A stretch of DNA of 11,216 bases from Phormidesmis priestleyi. Its GTDB lineage: Bacteria > Cyanobacteriota > Cyanobacteriia > Phormidesmidales > Phormidesmidaceae. The DNA is taken from the NCBI GenBank assembly GCA_003242115.1, contig QBMP01000134.1, positions 1 to 11,216 on the forward strand, in the 5' to 3' direction. This document shows positions 1-7,492 of the stretch, piece by piece; the first letter of the stretch is position 1; every line of letters starts with the position of its first letter. The notes below the pieces were generated by a model. It did no database searches. It had not been told where the DNA came from and worked only from the letters and a program-made list of their open reading frames with translations. The position numbers were made by a program, and so were the translations under genes.

Positions 1-1
1 A

Positions 2-208
2 CAGAGCTATTCGATCATTGATGGAGATCGCGTCCTTTGGCAAGATTTCACCGTTGCTGTCTCACCCGCTGGTAGCCTGCACTCTCATCACAACGAGGGC
101 GACGATCTCGGCATCTACTTGGTGGCTCAAGACTTTTCGCTGCACCGCTACCTCAGAACCTACTGGTACGAAGAACCTGAAAGCCAAACCTATCGTCACG
201 ACTGGTGA
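2..208 (+). CDS. C-terminal fragment of an unrecognised protein (cut by the left window edge)
   Basis: An open frame enters from the left edge and ends at TGA 206-208, giving the last 68 residues of a protein whose start is outside the window. The fragment is rich in aromatic and charged residues, contains a His-His pair (SLHSHHNEGDD) and ends in YRHDW. It has no membrane segment and I recognise no family. It is preferred to the competing frame across the same bases because it stops 31 bases before a well-placed ATG of the next gene on the same strand, as expected within an operon. It may be a partner of the downstream export and synthase genes, but no function can be given from this fragment. 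Confidence 0.6.
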   Translation, partial: QSYSIIDGDRVLWQDFTVAVSPAGSLHSHHNEGDDLGIYLVAQDFSLHRYLRTYWYEEPESQTYRHDW

Positions 209-239
209 AATAACCCCGTTACTGCCGCTCCTAAAGACT

Positions 240-1430
240 ATGGCCTGCCTGCCCAGAACTCGCTTTCGCCCCGATCTATTAGTCATTCCGACGCTCAGCC
301 CGCTCAATGGGACTGAGCCTGTTTTCACCGTCAAGGATCTGCGCTCTGGGCAGATGTTTTGCTTCGATGAACAAAAGTATTTTCTCTGTCAGCTTTGGAA
401 CGGACAGGCGAGCTTAGATGACGTTCAGCGAGCATTTCGGCATCAGTTTCATCAGTCTTTGTCGCTTCAGGATTTGGAAGCGTTTTTATCTAACATCGGC
501 GCGGCGGGTTTGCTAGAGCCCTGCCCTAGCAGACTTTTGCCAAAAGCTGTGACCATGGCTGAATCGCACTTTATCTGGTCGATGCCCTTGTCATCTCAGG
601 TATTTCGGCAAGTGGCGGCGCTGGTCCGACAGTTTTGCTGGCTAGGATCGGTCGCGCTGTGGGGCGCAGTCCCTGGGCTAGCAATGGTGCTGTTGACGCT
701 TACACACCATCTAGATGCTGTGCGCTATGACCTGACGGCGCTGTTTAGCATTCCGTTTGGGCAGCTATTTTTGCTGTTGCACGTCACGTTTGCGGCAATT
801 AGCTTACTCTCTCACCTTGTTCAGGGCTTAGTGCTCTCTTACTATGGCGGTCGGGTAACGCGGCTAGGGGTATCTACTACTTGGGGCTTTTTTCCTTTGA
901 TTCAGGTGGCATTCGAGGGGGTGGAAACGCTGCCTCGCCAATCACAGCTCTGGGTGTTTGGGTCGTCGCTGCTGGTGCGATTGGCCATTATGATAGGCGG
1001 CACCTTGCTTTGGTACGACACCCGTGTATCTGGCACCTCACTGCATCTATGGGCGGTCGTTTTGATCCTGGCAAGCTGGCTAGAGCTAGTAATAGAAGGG
1101 AGTCCGCTGTGGCCTTCAAATGGCTATCTGTGGATGGTGTCTTATCTGCGCTTGCCTCGGATGATCGCCAAATCTCAGACGATTTGGATCATGCTGCTAC
1201 AGGGGCGGGCTTTGCCACCTGCTCTGACTTTTAGGCACAGGCTGCTTTTAGGAGGATTTGGGTTGCTGTGTGCGATCGCCTCGGTGCTGCTGTTCGGCTA
1301 TTTGGTCATGCCGTTTAGCCACAGTTTGGCGCTGCTGCTGCGAGGGCTGTTGGGGGCGAGCGCTCGACCCATCATTTTGAGCCTAATTTTAATACTTTTC
1401 CTGCGCTATCTATGGAACTTGAGGAACTAG
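240..1430 (+). CDS. PqqD-like domain fused to a degenerate M50 (site-2-protease-like) membrane protein
   Basis: A 396-residue protein starting at ATG 240. The frame is open further upstream, but that part overlaps the tail of the previous gene, so the later start is chosen. No strong ribosome binding site is visible. Residues about 20-95 look like a PqqD-type small helical domain. About six hydrophobic segments follow (roughly 136-156, 172-192, 240-258, 268-286, 335-356, 375-392). The stretch SHLVQGLVLSYYGGRVTRLG (191-210) matches the M50 pattern in which HExxH precedes a YGG motif, but here it reads H192-L-V-Q-G196, so the catalytic Glu and second His are missing. The second M50 motif (usually NP..DGY) appears as SPLWPSNGY (288-296), with Asp replaced by Asn. 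In the family, such proteins often sit beside a HlyD adaptor, as here, 4 bases downstream. It is probably a non-proteolytic membrane component of an export or modification pair. The fold assignment is by motif only. Confidence 0.72.
   Translation: MACLPRTRFRPDLLVIPTLSPLNGTEPVFTVKDLRSGQMFCFDEQKYFLCQLWNGQASLDDVQRAFRHQFHQSLSLQDLEAFLSNIGAAGLLEPCPSRLLPKAVTMAESHFIWSMPLSSQVFRQVAALVRQFCWLGSVALWGAVPGLAMVLLTLTHHLDAVRYDLTALFSIPFGQLFLLLHVTFAAISLLSHLVQGLVLSYYGGRVTRLGVSTTWGFFPLIQVAFEGVETLPRQSQLWVFGSSLLVRLAIMIGGTLLWYDTRVSGTSLHLWAVVLILASWLELVIEGSPLWPSNGYLWMVSYLRLPRMIAKSQTIWIMLLQGRALPPALTFRHRLLLGGFGLLCAIASVLLFGYLVMPFSHSLALLLRGLLGASARPIILSLILILFLRYLWNLRN
1421..1426 (+). promoter_or_regulatory. Ribosome binding site of the HlyD-type gene
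   Basis: GAGGAA lies within the last codons of the upstream gene, 8 bases before ATG 1435. It supports that start and suggests translational coupling of the two membrane proteins. Confidence 0.55.
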
Positions 1431-1434
1431 CTCG

Positions 1435-2742
1435 ATGACAAACCCGCTAAATTCAAGCCGAATTGACATTGCCCCGCCGCTTAACCCTCGGCTTCCGCTG
1501 CCCAGCAGACGACAGATGTCACGCTTTATCCGGCATTACTGGCTGAGCCTATCCGCAGTGACCGGACTTGTAATTGTCGGCTGCTTACCCTACCAGGTGA
1601 GTCCTAGTGGCAGAGTTCAGCTTTTACCTTTGAGCCAGCAGCGGGTTCAAATTGGTGTAGCAGGGCGAGTTAATCAGGTATTTGCCCAAGGGGGAGATGG
1701 TGAGATTATTCCGGCAGGAGAAGTGCTTGCCACATTAGATGCACCTGATCTGCAAAACCAACGGCAGACGCTGCAAGAGCAAATCAATGCCCAAAAAGCC
1801 ACCCTCGCAGAAGCTCAAGCTGAGCGGGATCGGCTGTTAAACTTGCCTCGACCAGAGCAGGTAGCGATTTACCAAAGCGCCGTGGATGTGGCCAAGCAGC
1901 AGATGTCTGTGGCCGAACAAGAGCTGACCACCGCGAAAACAAGAGCTGAGTTTAGCCGCGCTGAAGCCGAACGCTACGCCAAACTCTACCAAGCAGGCGC
2001 TGTTTCCGAGCAAGAATCCGAAAGCTTCCAGCAGCAAGCAGAAGTCAACCAAACCGTGGTAACGACGCAAGCTGCTAACGTCCAGGCCAAAAATCAGCAA
2101 TTGCGGCAGGAGCAAACCCAGCTAGAGAGCGTGCTAGCCGGCGCCAATCCAGACGAAGTGCAGGCGGCTAATGCCAAAATAACCGCCGCTCAAGCAGAGA
2201 TTCGGCGGCAGATACAGGAGCTTCAGTTTGTGGCCGATGAGCTAGGTCGAGCTCAGCTCCAAATGCCTTTTGACGGTCGGCTCGTCGATCAGCAGCTTGC
2301 TGACAAGGTGGGCACTTACTTAGAGCAGGGCGATACGTTTGCTATGGCCGAATCCGGCAGCAGCGATCGCCTTAGGGGCCAGGTGCAGGTGCCTGAGGTC
2401 TCTGCCGATCAGCTTTTGCCAGGACGCTCAGTCGAAGTCAGGCTGCTAGCTTTCCCCAATCAGCCACTTGTCGGTAAAATCATCGCCATTGAGCCCAGCG
2501 CTAGCTTGAGATCAAGAGAGCAAACTCGCGAGGAGGTCAGCGGCGCAACGTTTACTGCCGCTGAACCTGCCGCCGGTCGAATGCTGCATGTGATTATTGA
2601 TCTGCCCAATCCGTCAGGGCTGCTGCGCCCCGGCATGACCGGCTACGCCAAAATTGAAGGCACGACTATGCCAGTAGCAGCCGCATTTAGCCGATCGCTA
2701 ATCCGGTTCATCAAAGTCGAAATGTGGTCTTGGCTCCCTTAG
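1435..2742 (+). CDS. HlyD-family membrane fusion protein (periplasmic adaptor)
   Basis: A 435-residue protein. It has a cytoplasmic N-terminus, one membrane anchor at about residues 36-53, then a split lipoyl-like (barrel-sandwich) half around 68-103 (VAGRVNQVF, PAGEVLATLDAPDL). A long Ala/Gln/Glu-rich coiled-coil hairpin spans about 105-270. The second lipoyl half (LQMPFDGRLVDQQLADKVG) is followed by a beta-barrel region (VPEVSADQLLPGRSVEVRLL) and ends near LLRPGMTGYAKIEG. A short aromatic tail (EMWSWLP) closes the protein. This is the complete order expected of adaptors that bridge an inner-membrane transporter to an outer-membrane channel. It follows the pseudo-M50 gene by 4 bases and precedes the synthase by 67, so co-transcription is likely. 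No ATP-binding cassette or RND pump is in the window, so its energised partner, if any, is elsewhere. Family certain, substrate unknown. Confidence 0.88.
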   Translation: MTNPLNSSRIDIAPPLNPRLPLPSRRQMSRFIRHYWLSLSAVTGLVIVGCLPYQVSPSGRVQLLPLSQQRVQIGVAGRVNQVFAQGGDGEIIPAGEVLATLDAPDLQNQRQTLQEQINAQKATLAEAQAERDRLLNLPRPEQVAIYQSAVDVAKQQMSVAEQELTTAKTRAEFSRAEAERYAKLYQAGAVSEQESESFQQQAEVNQTVVTTQAANVQAKNQQLRQEQTQLESVLAGANPDEVQAANAKITAAQAEIRRQIQELQFVADELGRAQLQMPFDGRLVDQQLADKVGTYLEQGDTFAMAESGSSDRLRGQVQVPEVSADQLLPGRSVEVRLLAFPNQPLVGKIIAIEPSASLRSREQTREEVSGATFTAAEPAAGRMLHVIIDLPNPSGLLRPGMTGYAKIEGTTMPVAAAFSRSLIRFIKVEMWSWLP

Positions 2743-2809
2743 GGCAGCTCAGTGACAGTTTCGGTTCACGCTTTGTTCATCCCTTTCCTTACTGCATTCG
2801 TCCAACGCT

Positions 2810-5800
2810 ATGGCATCTATCGCTTCTGCTTCCGGTTCTGCTGATATTGCTGTCATTGGCATGTCAGCGCTCTTTGCTAAGGCCGCCAACCTCCAGGCTT
2901 ACTGGCAAAATATCTGCGATCGCGTGGACGGTATCAGCGAGGCCGACCCGGCTTGGAGCCAGTCAGCCTACGACCCTGATTCGATTGAAAATGACCGGCT
3001 ATGCACCAACAAAGGCGGCTTTCTCCACGATCTTGCTCACTTTCAGCCAGCAGAATTTGGAATTATGCCCCGCGCTGTAGACGGCGGCGGGCCCGACCAG
3101 TACTTGGCGATTCAACTGGTCAAGCAGGCACTCGCCGATGCAGGCTATGGTCAGTCCCTCAAGCCTTTCAAAAATGATCGCACGGGCGTCATTTTAGGCT
3201 ACGGCAGCTACATGAACCGAGGGTTCGCCAACTTGTTACAGCACGGGCTAGTGATCGATCAGACACTAGATTTGCTGCGACAGATTGCGCCCCACTTGGG
3301 GGAAACCACGCTTGCTGAAGTTCGGCGCGGCCTAAAAGATAGCCTGCCGCCTTTTACGCCCGAAATGTGCCCCGGACTTGTGCCAAACAATGTGACTGGC
3401 CGGGTCGCAAACCGACTGGACTTAATGGGGCCAAACTATGTGGTCGATGCGGCTTGCGCGGCCTCTTTGATTTCGGTGCACTTGGGCATGGAGGAGCTGG
3501 TGCGCCATCGCTGCGATCTGGTGATTGTCGGCGGCGTTAATGCGTCAACGCCTGCCCCCATTTCAATGATTTTCAATCAGCTAGGCGCGCTGACACGCGA
3601 GCAGATTCGGCCTTTTGACGCGGCGGCGAGCGGCACCTTATTGGGAGAAGGTCTAGGAATCTTGGTGCTGAAACGGCTAGCGGAAGCAGAGGCAGAAGGT
3701 GATCGCATCTACGCAGTGCTTAAGGGAACCGGCAGTGCGAGCGATGGCAAGGCGCTTAGCAGCGTTGCCCCGCGCCTCGAAGGAGAAGCCCTAGCGATTC
3801 AAAGAGCTTATGACGAAACAGGGATAGATCCGGCCAGTATTGGGCTAGTAGAAGCCCACGGCACCAGCATTCCGCTAGGCGATGTCACCGAAATCGGCTC
3901 GCTAACGCACGTGTTTGGATCGCGGCAGGGGCTGCTGCCAAGCTGCGCGCTCGGATCGGTTAAATCGATGGTGGCACACTGCACGACGGCGGCAGGCGCA
4001 GCAGGGCTGATTAAGACAATTCTGGCGCTCTATCACAAAGTTTTGCCACCGACGCTGTGCGATCAGGTCAATCCCGATCTGCACATTGAGCAAACCCCTT
4101 TTTACATCAACAATCAGACTCGGCCTTGGATTCATGGCGATCGCCAGCTACCGCGCCGCGCTGCCGTCAACTCCTTTGGCTTTGGCGGCATCAATGCCCA
4201 TGCGATTTTAGAAGAGTACAGAGGATCTACTCAGGTCGAGCAGCAGCTACACAGCCGCTGGGCGAGTGAACTGCTGGTGATAGCGGCTCCTTCGCGATCG
4301 GCGCTGATAGCGCGCATTCATCAGCTACAGCGCCACCTGACGCTGACACCTGCTTTAGCCGATGTCGCCTATAGCCTTGGCCAAGCACCTTCAGATCGGT
4401 GCCGACTGGCAATTGTCGCTAAGAGCGCTGAAGATTTGCAGGCGAAGCTAGCTGTTGCTACTGACAAGCTGACAGATTTGGCGCGCGATCACTTTAAAAC
4501 CCGCAGCGGCATCATTTATCGTGAGATAGATCGCGAGATAGATAAAACCCATCAGGTCGGGAAGACCGCGCTCTTATTTCCTGGCGAAGGCGCTCAATAT
4601 ACCCATATGCTGGCCGATCTCTGCCTGGTGTTTCCTAGTGTGCGGCAGTGGTTTGATCTGCTCGATGAAGCCTTTAAAGGGTCACCTCAGCCCGTCCCTA
4701 GCAGCGTTATTTTTCCGGCTCCCACTGGTCTGACCGATGCGGCTCATCAGTTTGCCAGCGAGCAGCTCATGGGGATGGATATTGGGCCAGCCGCCGTCTT
4801 TGTTTCTAGCATGGCGCTGTTTGAATTGCTCCAGTCTTTTGGGGTGACAGGCGATGCCATGGTAGGGCACAGCAGCGGTGAAAATTCAGCCCTAACAGCT
4901 TCTGGCATGGTGACCTATGAAGAAAAATCGCAGCTAATCGAAAAAATGGGTCAGTTTAACCAGATCATTCAAGAGATGGAAGCGAAAGATTTGGTCAAGC
5001 GCGGCGTTTTGCTGGCGGTAGGTGGCATTGCGACTGACACGGTGCAACAGGTGATTGAGCCGCTGGGCGATCGCGTTCAAATTGCCATGGACAACTGCAA
5101 TAATCAGGTGATTTTATTCGGTGAACCAGCCGAAATGTTAGTGCTGCACGAGCAGTTCAAGCAGCAGGGCGGCATGTGCACGGTGCTGCCTTTTGATCGG
5201 GCCTATCATACGCCTCATTTTGCGGAAGCTGGTCTTGCTTTGCGATGCTTTTACGACACTTTTAGTTTTCAGGTCGGCCATACGCCTGTCTATAGCTGTG
5301 CAAGCTGTGCCCGTTTTCCCAAGGACGCCGATGCCATGCGCGATTTGGCGGCTCACCAGTGGGCTGCGCCAGTGCGCTTTCGAGAACTTGTGCAGCAGCT
5401 CTACGACGAGGGTTTCCGTCAGTTTGTTGAAGTTGGCCCAAGCGGCAACCTGACCGCGTTTGTCACCGACATTTTGCGAGGTCAAAAAGACTGGCTCGGA
5501 ATCGCTAGTAACCAGCGTCAAAAGCCGGGACTAGAGAATCTTCAGATCATGCTAGGGCAGCTCTTCACGCAGGGCATGGATCTGGACTGGCAGCCCTTTT
5601 TTCAGCACCGACAGGTGAGTGCGCTAGATTTTTCAGCGGATCTCTCAGCGGTAGTTATTCCTAAGCGCTTTCCTTTTCCAACGACGCTGCCGGTAGCCTG
5701 CCTGCCGGAGGAAATGGCTCAAATGCTGCGCGATCGCCTAGCGCCGCCGCCTATGAGGCAAAATGCTCTTGCCACAACCGATCTCACCGCAACCGACTGG

Positions 5801-7465
5801 CCATTTTTAGGAGACATTTTGGAGCAGACTTCAGAGCGACTTGTGAGCGATCGCACCTTCACCCTCACGGACGACTGCTTTCTGCAAGACCACGTTTTCG
5901 GCGGGACGCTCTCTCAGTTTCAGCCGGACTTAAAGGCTTTGCCCGTGATTCCGCTCACCTTTAGCTTAGAGATGATGGCCGAGGCAGCAAGCTGCTTAGT
6001 AGGGACAAGCTACCGCGTTGTCAGCCTTCACAACCTGCGCGCCTACCGCTGGATTGCCTTGGAGACCGGATCGGTAAACCTCCGGGTAGAAGCTCAAGTT
6101 CAAGCAGAAGAAAAACCAGTCGAGTTATCCGAACAGAGCGTCTATGTAAAGCTATTTCAGCTCGGTGCGGACGCTGCTGGCCTTCTGGTTTTTGAAGGCG
6201 AAGTGAAGCTACAGAACGCCTATCCGGCTGCGCCCCCCGCTTGGGAGTTTACCTTGAGCGATCCCGCCCAGCCTAGCTTAAAAGACGCTGATCTCTATCG
6301 CACCTGTATGTTTCACGGGCCTCGGTTACAGGGCGTCAAACACCTACGCCAGTGGTCTCTTAATGGGATTGAAGCCGATTTGGAAGTACTCTCCACTGAG
6401 CATTTTCACCGGTCTAAAGGTCGACTGCGCTGCTGTCTTGATCCGGGTTTACTCGATGCCGCGGGTCAACTGCTGGGCTACTGGATTTCGGAGCAATGGG
6501 GGCCAGCAGATTCCTACTGCTTCCCGTTTCAGATTGCTGCGCTGCGTCAGTACGCCGATCCGCTCCCTGTCGGTAGCTCAGTCGTTTGCCGCAGCTACAT
6601 TCAGTTCACTAGCAAGCACCAGCTAGAAGCTAGCTTCGACTTGCTCAATGAAGCGGGTCAGGTGATTACTCGAATTGAAGGCTGGAGTGATATTTGCTAT
6701 CAGGTGCCGCGCAACAATTTTTACGCCTGTCGCATTCGGCCCCAAAGCGAATATCTGTCGGTTCCTTGGATGCAGGCAGAAACCGGGACGCTCTGTCGGC
6801 TGGTTGCTCCTTTCCCAGAGGATTTTTTAGAGACTTCTTGGGGAATTTGGCAGCGCATGTTGGCGCATTTGATGCTGTCTCAGCTTGAAAGAGAGATTTG
6901 GTACGCGCTGCCGGAGCGGGGCGATCGCCGTACCGACTGGCTACTTGGTCGCATCGCTGCTAAAGATGCGCTGCGGCAATGGGCTCATCAGGTGCTACAG
7001 ATCGCTTTGGCTCCCGTTGATATCGAAATTCGCCCTACCCCAGCAGGCAAGCCCTACGCCAGTTGTGCCGCGCTACCCCAGCAGGCTTGGCCCGATCTTA
7101 GTATCAGCCATAGCGAAGGCTATGCGATCGCTTCAGTAGCACTAGAGGGACAGCGCCTAGGAATTGATATTGAGCGGCGATCGCCTGACCTAGAAACCAT
7201 GCGTTTTGCCTTCACTGAGGCAGAAACTCAGCTTCTACAAAGCTTCGCACCAGAAAGTCAAGCATCAGCCATTCAAGGACTGTGGTGTGCCAAAGAAGCT
7301 GCCGCCAAAGCGGCGGGCACCGGTTTGCAGAACACCCCACAAAGCTGGGAGATCACTCAGTACAGCCCTGGTTTTGACCAGATGATCGTGACGTATGGCG
7401 AAGCGTCTTTTTCGGTTAGCCTCTGGTACACAGGGGAGGAAGTGATCGCGGTTTGTCTGCTGTAG
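2810..7465 (+). CDS. Iterative type I polyketide/PUFA-like synthase, KS-AT-DH-PPTase, lacking ACP and KR
   Basis: A 1551-residue multidomain synthase. Ketosynthase about 10-470: active-site Cys216 in DAACAASL, His350 in EAHGTS, His390 in SMVAHCTTAAG. Acyltransferase about 590-925: FPGEGAQ (Q596), nucleophile Ser688 in GHSSGE, His800 in AYHTP; Met713 sits where malonyl-specific ATs have Arg. Dehydratase (double hot-dog) about 1000-1305: His1028 in DHVFGG, Asp1216 in LDAAGQ, and FHGPRLQGV near 1168-1176. A C-terminal Sfp-type phosphopantetheinyl transferase, about 1335-1551, has GRIAAKDALR, ISHSEGYA, GIDIE (D1453, E1455) and WCAKEAAAKA (W1492, E1496). The DH style (LPVIPLTFSLEMMAEAA) and terminal PPTase recall enediyne-type (PKSE) and PUFA-type synthases, but those carry ACP and KR between AT and DH. 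Here the AT-DH linker is only about 80 residues and holds no GxDS-type carrier motif. Carrier and reductase must act in trans if the enzyme works. ATG 2810 is the only plausible start after an in-frame TGA at 2753-2755; its ribosome binding site is weak. The product is unknown (polyene, unusual fatty acid or polyketide). Confidence 0.9.
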   Translation: MASIASASGSADIAVIGMSALFAKAANLQAYWQNICDRVDGISEADPAWSQSAYDPDSIENDRLCTNKGGFLHDLAHFQPAEFGIMPRAVDGGGPDQYLAIQLVKQALADAGYGQSLKPFKNDRTGVILGYGSYMNRGFANLLQHGLVIDQTLDLLRQIAPHLGETTLAEVRRGLKDSLPPFTPEMCPGLVPNNVTGRVANRLDLMGPNYVVDAACAASLISVHLGMEELVRHRCDLVIVGGVNASTPAPISMIFNQLGALTREQIRPFDAAASGTLLGEGLGILVLKRLAEAEAEGDRIYAVLKGTGSASDGKALSSVAPRLEGEALAIQRAYDETGIDPASIGLVEAHGTSIPLGDVTEIGSLTHVFGSRQGLLPSCALGSVKSMVAHCTTAAGAAGLIKTILALYHKVLPPTLCDQVNPDLHIEQTPFYINNQTRPWIHGDRQLPRRAAVNSFGFGGINAHAILEEYRGSTQVEQQLHSRWASELLVIAAPSRSALIARIHQLQRHLTLTPALADVAYSLGQAPSDRCRLAIVAKSAEDLQAKLAVATDKLTDLARDHFKTRSGIIYREIDREIDKTHQVGKTALLFPGEGAQYTHMLADLCLVFPSVRQWFDLLDEAFKGSPQPVPSSVIFPAPTGLTDAAHQFASEQLMGMDIGPAAVFVSSMALFELLQSFGVTGDAMVGHSSGENSALTASGMVTYEEKSQLIEKMGQFNQIIQEMEAKDLVKRGVLLAVGGIATDTVQQVIEPLGDRVQIAMDNCNNQVILFGEPAEMLVLHEQFKQQGGMCTVLPFDRAYHTPHFAEAGLALRCFYDTFSFQVGHTPVYSCASCARFPKDADAMRDLAAHQWAAPVRFRELVQQLYDEGFRQFVEVGPSGNLTAFVTDILRGQKDWLGIASNQRQKPGLENLQIMLGQLFTQGMDLDWQPFFQHRQVSALDFSADLSAVVIPKRFPFPTTLPVACLPEEMAQMLRDRLAPPPMRQNALATTDLTATDWPFLGDILEQTSERLVSDRTFTLTDDCFLQDHVFGGTLSQFQPDLKALPVIPLTFSLEMMAEAASCLVGTSYRVVSLHNLRAYRWIALETGSVNLRVEAQVQAEEKPVELSEQSVYVKLFQLGADAAGLLVFEGEVKLQNAYPAAPPAWEFTLSDPAQPSLKDADLYRTCMFHGPRLQGVKHLRQWSLNGIEADLEVLSTEHFHRSKGRLRCCLDPGLLDAAGQLLGYWISEQWGPADSYCFPFQIAALRQYADPLPVGSSVVCRSYIQFTSKHQLEASFDLLNEAGQVITRIEGWSDICYQVPRNNFYACRIRPQSEYLSVPWMQAETGTLCRLVAPFPEDFLETSWGIWQRMLAHLMLSQLEREIWYALPERGDRRTDWLLGRIAAKDALRQWAHQVLQIALAPVDIEIRPTPAGKPYASCAALPQQAWPDLSISHSEGYAIASVALEGQRLGIDIERRSPDLETMRFAFTEAETQLLQSFAPESQASAIQGLWCAKEAAAKAAGTGLQNTPQSWEITQYSPGFDQMIVTYGEASFSVSLWYTGEEVIAVCLL
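4520..4543 (+). repeat. Two tandem 12-bp units inside the synthase gene
   Basis: Two adjacent 12-base units differing at one base encode Arg-Glu-Ile-Asp twice, in the KS-AT linker (residues about 571-578). It looks like a small in-frame duplication in a tolerant linker. Confidence 0.6.
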
Positions 7466-7492
7466 GCTAACTGCGGAAATTTTCTCGATTGC

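Noticed and set aside
18..239. An in-frame extension of the pseudo-M50 gene by 74 residues toward the left edge
   Set aside because: It overlaps the tail of the upstream gene in another frame, its translation is not protein-like for the family, and the PqqD-like domain begins soon after ATG 240.
5138..5521. Long open frames antisense to the synthase, and several others in overlapping frames across the large gene
   Set aside because: They lie inside a gene with intact AT motifs and have no family-like content; they are by-products of GC-rich coding sequence.
2810..7465. Calling the synthase a true enediyne synthase
   Set aside because: It resembles PKSE in DH style and terminal PPTase, but lacks ACP and KR, and none of the usual enediyne companion genes (including a thioesterase of the E10 type) is visible.
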